Shown here: piece after piece, positions 35,879 through 45,152 of the stretch
Numbering within the stretch: the first letter of the stretch is position 1
Layout of the letters: every line of letters begins with the position of its first letter
DNA from: CADEDV01 sp964596345
GTDB taxonomy: Bacteria > Bacteroidota > Bacteroidia > Chitinophagales > Chitinophagaceae
Direction of reading: 5' to 3'
DNA length: 64,000 nucleotides
NCBI GenBank assembly: GCA_964596345.1
Contig: CAZQSZ010000006.1
Span: forward strand, 248,001 to 312,000
Notes under the pieces: generated by a model
The model's database searches: none
The model's input: only the letters and a program-made list of their open reading frames with translations
What the model was told of the DNA's origin: nothing
Made by a program: the position numbers and the translations under genes

Positions 35879-38800
35879 TTACTGCTTCACGATCTTTATG
35901 CTGTTTTCTTTACCACTGTTGCTCACTTTCACTATATAAACTCCGGAAGGTAATTTAGCAATATCCAACTGTGTATTATTCCTGCTGCTGCTTTGCTGCA
36001 ACACCAGTTTTCCATATATATCAAAGAGCCGGATATCTGCCATGCCCTGCAGGTCTTCAATTCTGATATTCACTCTGTCTGTAACAGGGTTGGGAAATAC
36101 ACTGATCTTAGTCCCAACAATCAACTCCTCACCCCGTGCCGCAGTACCTGTTGTTACCCGCAACGTATAACAATTAGAAGCATTGTTGGCATTGTTATAC
36201 CCGTAGACCCTGGCAAAATAAGTACCCGCTGTATAAGTCCTGGTGATCGTTTCGCTGGTAGTACCTCCATTTTGTGAAATGGCAAGTTGCGAACCACTAT
36301 TATTATACAGGCGGATGTCGTAATCAGCCGGCAGGGTGGTTAGTGTAATGGTAGCTGTTCCACCGGTGCTGATCACGAAACGATAGTAATCATTATCACC
36401 GGAAGGACTGATCAATCCTTTGATATCTGTATTGAGAGGAATGGTCGCTGCTCCGGCTCTTGTACCATTTGTTGATATGTCATATGTACCCGGGCAAACT
36501 GAAACAGCCGCAGTGGTAAACTGGGCTTGTGAATAGGCACTGCTCAGCGATGCGCAATTAGCTCTCACTCTCCAGTCATATACAGTAGATGCTGCCAGGC
36601 CACTAAGGTTAACTGAAGTAGCTGTTGTGGCAGTAGCCGCTGTAATCCAGGTTCCGGAGGCTGCTGTTTTATAATCCACATCATAAGAAAGAGCAGCACT
36701 AACAGCCGTCCAGCTAACAGTAGCATTGGTGCTTGTTATTGCGGAGGAAGTTAATCCTGCGGGTGCATTGCAGGTAGCCGGTGATGCAGTGGTAAACTGA
36801 GCCTGTGAATAGGCACTGCTTTCGGCGGCACAATTTGTTCTGACTCTCCAGTCATAAACAGTAGCCTGTGTAAGACCTGAAAGATTTACTGAAGTGGCTG
36901 TTGTGCCTGTAGCGGCATTGGTCCATGTACCGGAAGCCGAGGTCTTATAATCCACATCATAAGAAAGAGCACCGCTGGCAGCAGCCCAGCTAACCGTAGC
37001 ACTGCTGCTGGTTATAGCAGAAGATGATAAGCCTGCAGGAACAGCACAAGCCGGGGCTGTACCGCTGATGGTGAAGTTGGTATTAGAAAGATCAAAGAAA
37101 ATATTTCCCACGGCTTCCACTTTTACCCGGCAGGTAGTGGAGGGATTGGCAGGAACTGTGATTGCCTGTGAACCATCATTGGGTGTATTGGCAACCAATA
37201 CAACCGGGAAAGTTAATCCTCCATCCGTTGACAAAAGAATATTAACATTGGCACAGTTAACAGGAGCCACATTAGTGCTGTTCACCGTCCAGGTAACTGT
37301 CTGGGAAGTTCCAACATTCCAGGTTACAGCTGTATTAGGTGCCGATACAGCAAAAGGTCCTGCCGTACCGTTTATAGTAAGCACCATATCATCACTTTTG
37401 TTATTTCCTCCACCGGGGTGATTATCCCTGACTGTAAACCGGAAATTCAAGGTTCTTGCAACAGAAGGCAGCACTTCCCATTTATTGGCATTAGTGCCTC
37501 CGAGTATGGAGCTTAACACAGGAAAGGTGCGGCTGGCAGAGGTCGTGGGCAAATACGAACGAAATTGTGGCCCGGCAGTAGCCGTGGCACTGGGCACGGT
37601 GGAAAAACCTGTTGCCCGCTGGTTGATCTGCTCCCAGTTGTAGGTAAGCACATCGCCGGCATCTGCATCGCTGGCACTACCAGTTAGTGTAAATGGTGTT
37701 GATCTTGGTATCACATAATCAGCACCTGCATTGGCAACAGGTGTTGCATTGCCCGTTACAGTTGAAACAGCACAGGCACCACTGGCAGATTTTATATAGT
37801 TCGTTACCTGCTCAATGGTACGGGCATGGAAATAATCATCGCTGTGAGGTTGCACATCTGTAGTGGCACCGGTGATACCGGCGTACCCCATAATAGTGGA
37901 GCCGCTGCCGGGTTCACATTGCGCAATAGTACCTTCATTGGAATGGGTGAATGTATGGTTACCGCCGAACTGGTGTCCCATTTCATGGGTTAAATAATCA
38001 ACCACGAAGTAATCACTTGCCAGGTCGATATAAGAAGTCCAGCCACTTCCCTTTGAGCCGGATGTGCAGACACAACCGATACAACCTGCGTTACCATTAT
38101 TGGTGGGTCCGCGGTGCACCAGGTGACCAATATCATAATTAGCACTTCCTATAACATTCGTACAAGTGGTTTGTGTCTGTGAATTCCAACTGCCCGAAGA
38201 TGTTCCAAACGGATCTGTGGCGGCATTCAGGTAGATCACCGCATCATTATTAGCGATCAATATCACCCGGATACCAAAATCTCTTTCATAAATACCATTC
38301 ACCCGGGTGATCTGGTTATTCATAGCGGCCAGCACTTTTCCTTTTCTTTCTGCATCAGTCGTTTCAGTGCCATTCAGCCAGTATTGCGAAAATTCACCAC
38401 TGGCACAAAGGGCAAGGCGGTAGGTTCTTAACCTCCCATCATCTGCATTACGCATAGCTTCTGCAGGTGCATTTGCGGCAACAGAAACATCCTGCAAAGT
38501 CTGGCAATCGAAAGGCTGGCGGTAATCAGCTACATCAGCTCTTGATATCACCATATAATAATTATCCTCCAAAGGATCAATATAGACCGTAGGTCGTTGT
38601 GCAGAAAGGATCATCCCGTGAAACCCGAGTGGAGATACACTGAAACGGATCGTTGTGGAAGGATCGGTTAGCAAAACCCCGGCATAGGAATGAATTCCGG
38701 GATAACGGGCGGCCAGTGCCGGATCCATGACCGGGGCATCCACAACCCGGAACTGCTCCAATTGTCCTGCAGCATTGGGTATACTGATAATAAAACCGGA

Positions 38801-39019
38801 TTGAGAAGCAGCCACATTTTTTTCCGATGGTGCAGTGGCCAGCCGGCTGAAAAAGCCGGCTTCATTCAGCCGGAATAATTTGAAAACAGAAGGCCGGTGA
38901 CGGTCAGCGAATAAATTCCTGCCGGCTGCAGGTTCGTTAGCTTCCTGCCAAAAGCTTTGTTGTGCAAATAATAAACTGTTGCACAACAAAACCGTGACTA
39001 AGAATAGGATTTTTTTCAT
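35879..39019 (-). CDS. Secreted M12B-like zinc metalloprotease with two Fn3 domains, PPC domain and T9SS sorting domain
   Basis: The 1046-residue protein has a signal peptide (MKKILFLVTVLLCNSLLFAQ), a propeptide-like region, and a reprolysin-type catalytic domain with the full zinc motif HEMGHQFGGNH (His345, Glu346, His349, His355). Further domains in order are a PKD/Ig-like region (from about 430), a region of about 560-660, two nearly identical Fn3 domains (about 665-845), and a bacterial pre-peptidase C-terminal domain (SGDNDYYRFVIS). A type A T9SS sorting domain closes the protein (from about 970, ISVFPNPVTDRVNI). It is expected to be released or surface-attached. Its natural substrates are unknown. 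Confidence 0.92.
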   Translation of the reverse strand: MKKILFLVTVLLCNSLLFAQQSFWQEANEPAAGRNLFADRHRPSVFKLFRLNEAGFFSRLATAPSEKNVAASQSGFIISIPNAAGQLEQFRVVDAPVMDPALAARYPGIHSYAGVLLTDPSTTIRFSVSPLGFHGMILSAQRPTVYIDPLEDNYYMVISRADVADYRQPFDCQTLQDVSVAANAPAEAMRNADDGRLRTYRLALCASGEFSQYWLNGTETTDAERKGKVLAAMNNQITRVNGIYERDFGIRVILIANNDAVIYLNAATDPFGTSSGSWNSQTQTTCTNVIGSANYDIGHLVHRGPTNNGNAGCIGCVCTSGSKGSGWTSYIDLASDYFVVDYLTHEMGHQFGGNHTFTHSNEGTIAQCEPGSGSTIMGYAGITGATTDVQPHSDDYFHARTIEQVTNYIKSASGACAVSTVTGNATPVANAGADYVIPRSTPFTLTGSASDADAGDVLTYNWEQINQRATGFSTVPSATATAGPQFRSYLPTTSASRTFPVLSSILGGTNANKWEVLPSVARTLNFRFTVRDNHPGGGNNKSDDMVLTINGTAGPFAVSAPNTAVTWNVGTSQTVTWTVNSTNVAPVNCANVNILLSTDGGLTFPVVLVANTPNDGSQAITVPANPSTTCRVKVEAVGNIFFDLSNTNFTISGTAPACAVPAGLSSSAITSSSATVSWAAASGALSYDVDYKTSASGTWTNAATGTTATSVNLSGLTQATVYDWRVRTNCAAESSAYSQAQFTTASPATCNAPAGLTSSAITSTNATVSWTAVSAALSYDVDYKTAASGTWITAATATTATSVNLSGLAASTVYDWRVRANCASLSSAYSQAQFTTAAVSVCPGTYDISTNGTRAGAATIPLNTDIKGLISPSGDNDYYRFVISTGGTATITLTTLPADYDIRLYNNSGSQLAISQNGGTTSETITRTYTAGTYFARVYGYNNANNASNCYTLRVTTGTAARGEELIVGTKISVFPNPVTDRVNIRIEDLQGMADIRLFDIYGKLVLQQSSSRNNTQLDIAKLPSGVYIVKVSNSGKENSIKIVKQ
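36490..37050 (-). repeat. Tandem Fn3-coding repeat inside the metalloprotease gene
   Basis: Two units of roughly 255-290 bp encode Fn3 domains that agree at most positions, both containing SYDVDYKT, ATSVNLSGL and YSQAQFTTA. This indicates a recent internal duplication. Confidence 0.75.
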
Positions 39020-39162
39020 GATGTAATTGGTTTGGTGTGTAGTAGAATGTTAGTCTTTCAATTTAAGACATTGCAGAAAAAAGTTATTAGTATTTTTACG
39101 CAACAGCATTGGTTGTGGATATTTTTTCCAGGGGCATGCCTGCAGATAAAAAGGGGGTGCTT

Positions 39163-39192
39163 TTTGGAATTTATTGGTTTCCCCTATCTTTG
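39163..39192 (+). promoter_or_regulatory. Promoter of tRNA-Leu
   Basis: TTTG at 39163-39166 and TATCTTTG at 39185-39192 with an 18-nt spacer match the Bacteroidota -33/-7 consensus. The mature tRNA starts 17 nt downstream. Confidence 0.7.
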
Positions 39193-39208
39193 CTGCCCGT
39201 TATCAAAA

Positions 39209-39290
39209 GCCCGGGTGGCGAAATTGGTAGACGCACCGTCTTCAGGTGGCGGCGCCGCGAGGTGTGCTGGTTCGAATCCAGTCCCGGGCA
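39209..39290 (+). tRNA. tRNA-Leu (anticodon CAG)
   Basis: The 82-nt class II tRNA has acceptor arms GCCCGGG / CCCGGGC and discriminator A. The anticodon stem CCGTC / GGCGG holds the loop TTCAGGT (anticodon CAG, reads CUG). A long variable arm CGCC-GCGA-GGTG is capped by a GCGA tetraloop, and the T arm is GCTGG-TTCGAAT-CCAGT. CCA is not encoded. Confidence 0.95.
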
Positions 39291-39292
39291 CT

Positions 39293-39322
39293 AAAAAACC
39301 GAAACATTTGTTTCGGTTTTTT
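39293..39322. terminator. Terminator of tRNA-Leu, probably bidirectional
   Basis: AAAAAACCGAAAC / GTTTCGGTTTTTT with a 4-nt loop follows the tRNA. The symmetric A/T arms can also end the convergent uxuA transcript. Confidence 0.85.
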
Positions 39323-39337
39323 ATTTTATCATCCTGG

Positions 39338-40498
39338 TTATTCTAAACTTTTATAAATCCCCCATTCCAATCCCCTCAATTCCGCCAATCCCCTTAGCCT
39401 TCCGATTGCGGAATACCCGGGATAGGTTTTTTTGTGCAGGTCATCCAGCATCTGGTGTCCATGATCGGGCCGCATGGGAATAGAACTATTTTTCCGTTTC
39501 ATTAATAACACGATCTCTTTAATAACAGCATACATATCCACATCCCCTGCCAAATGATCGGCTTCAAAGAAATTACCTTCTGCATCCCTTTTTGTACTGC
39601 GGAGGTGGATAAAATGAATATGATCTCCTAATCGCTGAATGATACCGGGCAGGTCATTATCCGGGCGAACACCATAGGAACCGGTGCAATAACATAAGCC
39701 ATTGGCAGGTGAAGGTGCTGCCGCTATCAGCTCTTTTGCATCCTGTTCGGTACTTACAATTCTTGGCAATCCTAAAACAGGATAAGGCGGGTCATCAGGA
39801 TGAATGGCCATTTTTAATCCGAGTTCTTCCGCCACGGGAACTACTTGTTGCAAAAAGTAAAATAGGTGTTCTTTTAATTTTTTTGCATCAATCCCTTCGT
39901 AGGTTTTTAGTGCCGCTAAAATCTGTTCTTCCGTGAACCGCTCTTCACTTCCCGGCAAACCAAGCAACGCATTCCTGTATAATGTTTCTTCTTCTTCACC
40001 GGTCATTGACTTCAACCGTTGCGCTGCCTTCTTTATCTCTTCAGGAGTATAATCTTTTTCTGCTCCCGGTCGTTTCAGCAAGAAAAGATCAAAAGCCACA
40101 AAAGCGGAACGTTCAAAACGTAGCGCTTTACTCCCGTCCGGCATGGTATAATTGATATCGGTCCGCATCCAGTCCAAGATGGGCATAAAATTATACGTCA
40201 CCACTTTTAAACCGCCCGCCGCCACATTCCGTAAACTCTGCTTATAATTTTCAATATGCTGTTTATAACTCCCGGACTGTTTCTTTATATCCTCGCTTAC
40301 CGGAAGGCTTTCGATAACGGTCCAGGTCATCCCGGCTGCCTCTACCTGCTCTTTCCGTTTATTGATTTCTTCCATACTCCATATTTCCCCAACAGGAATA
40401 TGATGCAGTGCCGTTACCACTCCTGTACATCCTGCCTGCCGTATAGCTGACAAAGGCACAGGATCATTCGGCCCGAACCAACGCATGGTTTGCTCCAT
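39338..40498 (-). CDS. uxuA: Mannonate dehydratase
   Basis: The 386-residue enzyme converts D-mannonate to 2-keto-3-deoxygluconate in glucuronate catabolism. It aligns along its length with E. coli UxuA: MEQTMRWFGPNDPV at the start, GVVTALHHIPVGEIW, TYNFMPILDWMRTD, MAIHPDDPPYPVLGLPRIVS, CTGSYGVRPDNDL and the C-terminal IPMRPDHGHQMLDD. Start ATG 40498 is chosen to match E. coli; ATG 40504 is also possible. It is the last gene of the xylB-xylA-uxuA group and handles the uronate side chain while XylA/B handle the backbone sugar. Confidence 0.95.
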   Translation of the reverse strand: MEQTMRWFGPNDPVPLSAIRQAGCTGVVTALHHIPVGEIWSMEEINKRKEQVEAAGMTWTVIESLPVSEDIKKQSGSYKQHIENYKQSLRNVAAGGLKVVTYNFMPILDWMRTDINYTMPDGSKALRFERSAFVAFDLFLLKRPGAEKDYTPEEIKKAAQRLKSMTGEEEETLYRNALLGLPGSEERFTEEQILAALKTYEGIDAKKLKEHLFYFLQQVVPVAEELGLKMAIHPDDPPYPVLGLPRIVSTEQDAKELIAAAPSPANGLCYCTGSYGVRPDNDLPGIIQRLGDHIHFIHLRSTKRDAEGNFFEADHLAGDVDMYAVIKEIVLLMKRKNSSIPMRPDHGHQMLDDLHKKTYPGYSAIGRLRGLAELRGLEWGIYKSLE

Positions 40499-40549
40499 TA
40501 ACATAAGCTGTTCTTTGAAATTACATTTGCGTCTTCTGAGTATTCTTAC

Positions 40550-41878
40550 TTAAATAAACCTGTTGATGATATTCTCCAGGTATTCCTGTTTCCCGCTTTT
40601 TACAGCCGGCTCACCATTTTCAACAGCAAAGGTCCTCAGATCTTCTAATGACAAGTTTCCTTCTTCAAAGGCCTTGCCTTTTCCACTGTCAAAGCTGGAA
40701 TAACGCTCTGTTCTAATTTTTTTATACTCCGATTGAGTCAGAATTGCGTCTGCCGTGATCAGAGCTCTTGCAAAGCTGTCCATTCCTCCTATGTGCGCAT
40801 AAAAAAGATCAGCAGGATCCGTGGAATTACGGCGGATCTTCGCATCGAAATTGATACCACCACCTTTGAAACCACCGGCTTGAATGATGATCAGCATTGC
40901 TTCGGTCAGTTCATTGATATCGTTAGGAAACTGGTCGGTATCCCAGCCGTTCTGATAATCCCCGCGGTTGGCATCCATACTGCCCAGCAGGCCTGCATCT
41001 ACGGCCACCTGCAATTCATGCGTGAAGGTATGTCCCGCTAAAGTGGCATGATTCACTTCTATATTCAAACTGAAATCATTCAGCAGATCATATTGGCGCA
41101 GGAAACCGATCACTGTTTCGCAATCATAATCATATTGGTGCTTGGAGGGCTCGCAGGGTTTGGGTTCAATAAAGAACTTTCCTTTGAAACCATTCTTTCT
41201 TGCATAATTTTTAGCAGTATGTAAAAATTGAGCCAGGTGTTGCTTTTCCCTTTTCATATTTGTGTTCAGCAAACTCATATATCCTTCCCGGCCACCCCAG
41301 AATACATAATTCTCTCCCCCGAGTGCAATTGTTGCGTCTAATGCCGCCTTCACCTGGGCGCCGGCATGGGCCAGCACATGAAAATCGGGATTAGTGGAGG
41401 CACCGTTCATATAACGCCTGTTGGAAAATAAATTCGCTGTGCCCCATAATAGTTTTACACCGCTTGCTTTTTGCTTTTCGGCTAAATAGGCAGTGATAGC
41501 CTGCAACCTTCTGTCGTTCTCGTTTACATCATTGGTATAATCCACTGCATCCACATCATGGAAGCAGTAATAAGGTAAGCCCAACTTGGTAATAAATTCA
41601 AAGGCCGCATCGGCTTTATCCTTTGCCCTTTCCACTGCATCTGCCTTTTCATTCCAGGGAAACAGATGAGTTGGTTCACCAAAAGGATCTGCACCATTGC
41701 CACAGAAGCTATGCCAGTAGGCACAGGCAAAACGCAGCCACTCTTTCATAGGTTTACCGGCCACCACTTTATTCTCTTCGTACCAGCGAAAAGCAAGGGG
41801 ATTATCTGATTCTCTTCCTTCGTATTTGATTGCAGAAATACCTTTGAAGAATTCTTTTTGTCCTGTTGTAATTGCCAT
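40550..41878 (-). CDS. xylA: Xylose isomerase
   Basis: The 442-residue class II xylose isomerase converts D-xylose to D-xylulose in the cytoplasm. Conserved parts are ISAIKYEGRESDNPLAFRWY, FCGNGADPFG, CFHDVDAVDY (catalytic His/Asp), FWGGREGYMSLLNT, FFIEPKPCEPSKHQYDYD and IEVNHATLAGHTFTHEL with metal ligands, and GSMDANRGDYQNGWDTDQFP. It lies 26 nt downstream of xylB and 51 nt upstream of uxuA, so the three are probably one operon. Confidence 0.97.
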   Translation of the reverse strand: MAITTGQKEFFKGISAIKYEGRESDNPLAFRWYEENKVVAGKPMKEWLRFACAYWHSFCGNGADPFGEPTHLFPWNEKADAVERAKDKADAAFEFITKLGLPYYCFHDVDAVDYTNDVNENDRRLQAITAYLAEKQKASGVKLLWGTANLFSNRRYMNGASTNPDFHVLAHAGAQVKAALDATIALGGENYVFWGGREGYMSLLNTNMKREKQHLAQFLHTAKNYARKNGFKGKFFIEPKPCEPSKHQYDYDCETVIGFLRQYDLLNDFSLNIEVNHATLAGHTFTHELQVAVDAGLLGSMDANRGDYQNGWDTDQFPNDINELTEAMLIIIQAGGFKGGGINFDAKIRRNSTDPADLFYAHIGGMDSFARALITADAILTQSEYKKIRTERYSSFDSGKGKAFEEGNLSLEDLRTFAVENGEPAVKSGKQEYLENIINRFI

Positions 41879-41904
41879 TTTTCGATGTTAAATAGGTTAA
41901 ATAA

Positions 41905-43422
41905 TCATGATAAGCTCAATGACAAAGCACTCGTTTGATTAACAGTATCCAGTTGGTTTTTCAATATTTCTTTCCATTGTTCATACAACTCATCGTAATG
42001 ACTGGTATCCCCTGGCTCTACAATAGCAACCGGCTTCCTGCTTCCAGATGCTGAGGCCGCATCAGTATATATGCCTGCCCCGATACCGGCACCGATGGCT
42101 GCACCAAAACTTCCATCGCCGTCATAAAATTCAACAGCCACATTATTGACATTGGCAAATGACTGTGTGAATACATCGCTCAGGAAGAGATTGGCTTTAC
42201 CGGCTCTTACCACAGAAGGATTCACTCCGTTTTCCCGCATGATATCTAATCCGTAGCGGAAAGAGAAGGCGATCCCTTCCTGCACGGCCCGCACAAGATG
42301 AGCCGTGGTATGTATATTAAAGTCAAGATGATGAAAATGACCGCCGATGATCTGGTTGTTCAGCATACGTTCTGCTCCATTGCCGAAAGGTAATGCCAAC
42401 AGGCCATTCGAACCAACCTGTACAGTCGCTGCGGCTTCATTCAACCCCGCATAGGTATGATTAGCACCAGCGATATTTTTTATCCATCGGTTAAAGATGC
42501 CGGTACCATTAATGCACAATAAGATACCAATACGCCTTTTATCCAGTTCATAATTGACATGTGCAAAACTGTTGATACGGGATTGCTGGTCATAACTGAG
42601 TTCATCACTCACCCCATAGATAACTCCTGAGGTACCTGCAGTAGCCGCCACTTCGCCCGGGTTCAGCACATTTAAGGATAAGGCATTATTGGGCTGGTCA
42701 CCGGCTTTATAGGATACCGGAATACCGGTCTTCAGGGAAAGCCGGGCAGCCGCTGTCTCTTTCAGGTAGCCATGTGGCGCAAACAAAGGATGCATGGCCG
42801 GGATCAATGTATGATCAAAGCCAAAATAGTTCAGTACATCTTTTGAGAGTTTATTTTGCTGAAAATCCCAGAAGATACCCTCTGAAAGTGCAGAGATCGT
42901 TGTGGTGCAATCACCGGTCATCTTCATGGCTATAAAATCGCCGGGCAGCATGATCTTGTCGATCTTTTCGTATACCGCAGGTTCATTTTCTTTTACCCAG
43001 GCTAATTTGCTGGCCGTGAAATTGCCAGGGGAATTCAGTAAATGTGATAAACATTTTTCTTCTCCAATTTCGTGAAAGGCTTTATTACCAATTTCAACAG
43101 CCCGGCTGTCACACCAGATAATTGAATTACGCAGTACATGTTGTTCTTTATCCACCAGCACCAGGCCATGCATCTGGTAGGCAATGCCAATAGCGCCTAT
43201 GTCCTGCGGATCATAGGTGCCGGCCGCATGACATTTCAGTATTGCCTGCTTTACCTGCTCCCACCACTGGTCGGGACTTTGCTCAGCCCAGCCCGGTTTT
43301 ACGGCGATAATCTCTGCTTCCGTTTCAGGATAGGATGCGCTGGCAATGCAACGCTGTGTTGCGGCGTCCACCACAGAAGATTTAACAGAGGATGTTCCTA
43401 TATCAATACCAAGTAAAAGCAT
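41905..43422 (-). CDS. xylB: Xylulokinase (FGGY family)
   Basis: The 505-residue sugar kinase phosphorylates xylulose for the pentose phosphate pathway. The N-terminal ATPase motif is LLLGIDIGTSSVKSSVVD, followed by AIGIAYQMHGLVLVD, SIIWCDSRAVEIG, a KLAWVKENEP segment and YKAGDQPNNALSLNVLNPGEV with the catalytic Asp. FGGY members differ in substrate, but its place directly before xylA makes xylulose most likely. The start is ATG 43422. Confidence 0.93.
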   Translation of the reverse strand: MLLLGIDIGTSSVKSSVVDAATQRCIASASYPETEAEIIAVKPGWAEQSPDQWWEQVKQAILKCHAAGTYDPQDIGAIGIAYQMHGLVLVDKEQHVLRNSIIWCDSRAVEIGNKAFHEIGEEKCLSHLLNSPGNFTASKLAWVKENEPAVYEKIDKIMLPGDFIAMKMTGDCTTTISALSEGIFWDFQQNKLSKDVLNYFGFDHTLIPAMHPLFAPHGYLKETAAARLSLKTGIPVSYKAGDQPNNALSLNVLNPGEVAATAGTSGVIYGVSDELSYDQQSRINSFAHVNYELDKRRIGILLCINGTGIFNRWIKNIAGANHTYAGLNEAAATVQVGSNGLLALPFGNGAERMLNNQIIGGHFHHLDFNIHTTAHLVRAVQEGIAFSFRYGLDIMRENGVNPSVVRAGKANLFLSDVFTQSFANVNNVAVEFYDGDGSFGAAIGAGIGAGIYTDAASASGSRKPVAIVEPGDTSHYDELYEQWKEILKNQLDTVNQTSALSLSLS

Positions 43423-43473
43423 TATTTCTCAAAAAATTTAATTCCCGTTTTATCATCCTTTAAAGTATGAATA

Positions 43474-43481
43474 CAAAAATA
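43474..43481 (-). promoter_or_regulatory. Possible -7 element for xylB-xylA-uxuA
   Basis: Minus strand reads TATTTTTG 52 nt before xylB, in the 188-bp gap to the GH30 gene. The expected -33 TTTG is replaced by TCTG at a slightly long spacing, so confidence is low. Confidence 0.35.
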
Positions 43482-43610
43482 GAAAACAGGGATGCATAAT
43501 CGTCAGAATTAGTATAATAAATGTATCCTTCTTATTCTTCTCTTGCTAAACATAAGCAGACATTTTACTCCTTTTATCTTCAATTTTAACCCTGCGGTTC
43601 CTGGGTTCTT

Positions 43611-44870
43611 TTATTGTTCCACAAAAGTTATTACACTTTTAGCTGGTATGATATACTCAAAAACGTTTGCCGAAAGTAAAATCCCCGGACCTTGCTCTGC
43701 ATTTTTAGACGAATTGGTTACATAGGGGATAATGGTTGCTGCTGAACCACCCTGGAATGTAATTTTTTGTTTTACATCATAACTGCCCCGGTTAACAGCC
43801 ACCACTACTTTTTTTGTACCATTTCTATATGCAGATATCAATACTTCGTTCCTTGAGTTGGCACCACTGCCCAGTCGGATTGCGCCGGGTTTCACAAATC
43901 TTGCAAATTGTGAAATCATATACCCTCTCTTTGTAACCTGGCCATCCTGGCCGATAGGGCCATAGAATCGTTTTCCGTACCACCATATATAAGCATTAAA
44001 ATTGGCTTTGGTAAAGCAATCATGTATTTCAACAGCTGTATTGATGTTGGCTTCTAATGTGGTGAGTGTATCCAAATGTTCTGTCATCCATACTTCCTTG
44101 CCCAGGCTTTTGGCAGTTGCATTCTCAACCAACCCGCCACCATACAGGTGGGTGCCTATGATATCAAGATTAGCAACGGCACCGGGGTCGTTTAAAATAG
44201 TGTTCACATAGGTTTGATTATTATTCACCAGTTCAGGCGCCATTAACCGGGTAGCCGTAACCAAGCCTCCCTGGTTTTTTAAAAAGTCTCTCATTTCGGT
44301 TGCAGACCATACACAGCTTTCATAATTGGGATCCCAGTCTGGCTCATTCTGCACAGAAACGGCTTCCAATGCTGCACCGTTTGCAGCCATATAAAGGGCA
44401 AAATCGTTTAGATATTTTGCATAGGCTGCTGCACTGTCGGGGATCAGTTTTCCGCCGATGATGTTGTTATTGGTTTTCATCCTCGCCGGCGGACTCCAGG
44501 GACTTGCAAAAACTTTAGCACCCCGTTGAATAGCTGCTTTGGCATGATTCAGTTCTGTAGCACGCCAGGCATCATCGGATGCAATCCTGATCCTCAGGAA
44601 ATTTAAACCCACCTGTCCATTACCTGAACCAAAAAGCCGGTCAAACTCTTCTGCAGTCAACGCCGAAGTATTAGGAGGGGCAAAAACAGTAGCACAACCG
44701 AATCCCTGTATTACCTGGTTATTTTCATTAGCCAGGATAGTAATATCAGCATAGACAAGCGGTGTGCTGCCTGTGCCGGTATTATTTTCTTTTTTGGAAC
44801 AGGAGGCAAAAAAACCAATAACAAGAAAAAATTTCGTCGCTATACTTCTGTATTTATTTAAGCTGCCCAT
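43611..44870 (-). CDS. GH30 glucuronoxylanase-like lipoprotein
   Basis: The 419-residue lipoprotein (lipobox GFFASC) has a GH30 barrel and beta-sandwich. The acid/base is Glu176 in VSVQNEPDW and the nucleophile is Glu264 in WMTEHLDT. The sequence GFGCATVFAPPNTSALT at the mature start and SPWSPPARMKTN resemble GH30 subfamily 8 glucuronoxylanases, which cut xylan next to (methyl)glucuronic acid side chains. That specificity agrees with the GH67 and GH115 genes nearby. Start ATG 44870 is chosen because the signal begins there. Confidence 0.88.
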   Translation of the reverse strand: MGSLNKYRSIATKFFLVIGFFASCSKKENNTGTGSTPLVYADITILANENNQVIQGFGCATVFAPPNTSALTAEEFDRLFGSGNGQVGLNFLRIRIASDDAWRATELNHAKAAIQRGAKVFASPWSPPARMKTNNNIIGGKLIPDSAAAYAKYLNDFALYMAANGAALEAVSVQNEPDWDPNYESCVWSATEMRDFLKNQGGLVTATRLMAPELVNNNQTYVNTILNDPGAVANLDIIGTHLYGGGLVENATAKSLGKEVWMTEHLDTLTTLEANINTAVEIHDCFTKANFNAYIWWYGKRFYGPIGQDGQVTKRGYMISQFARFVKPGAIRLGSGANSRNEVLISAYRNGTKKVVVAVNRGSYDVKQKITFQGGSAATIIPYVTNSSKNAEQGPGILLSANVFEYIIPAKSVITFVEQ

Positions 44871-45080
44871 ATATTGATCCCTCACTGATTCCTGTAAATT
44901 ATTTTTTTCTTTTCCCGATTATAGCAATCATTCATTATATCGTTGATCTGTAGTGGTCCGGGGTGTAATTAATATGATACTGATTGTACATATCATTATC
45001 AGTTAGCACAATTGAGTCCTTTTATCTGCCCTCCTTAAAATGAGCACTTGCCTTTTTAAATCGTAGCCTCAAAACGAAAA
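44871..45080. other. Gap between GH30 gene and susD terminator
   Basis: I see no supported ORF, tRNA or palindromic operator here. It must contain the GH30 promoter unless the terminator is read through. No TAnnTTTG match was found on the minus strand. Confidence 0.5.
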
Positions 45081-45114
45081 TTAAAAATGAGAGAGGTGAT
45101 TCTACACCTCTCTC
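45081..45114 (-). terminator. Intrinsic terminator after susD
   Basis: A 10-bp perfect stem (45089-45098 with 45105-45114) with a 6-nt loop is followed by an ATTTTTAATTTT tract on the minus strand, 39 nt after the susD stop codon. Confidence 0.8.
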
Positions 45115-45152
45115 TGTAACGACTGCTGCTTGCTTTGCTCTATACGTAATTT

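Noticed and set aside
39032..39346. Plus-strand ORF of about 104 codons before uxuA
   Set aside because: It runs through the tRNA-Leu gene and its promoter. The protein has no signal or family features and contains the translated tRNA sequence.
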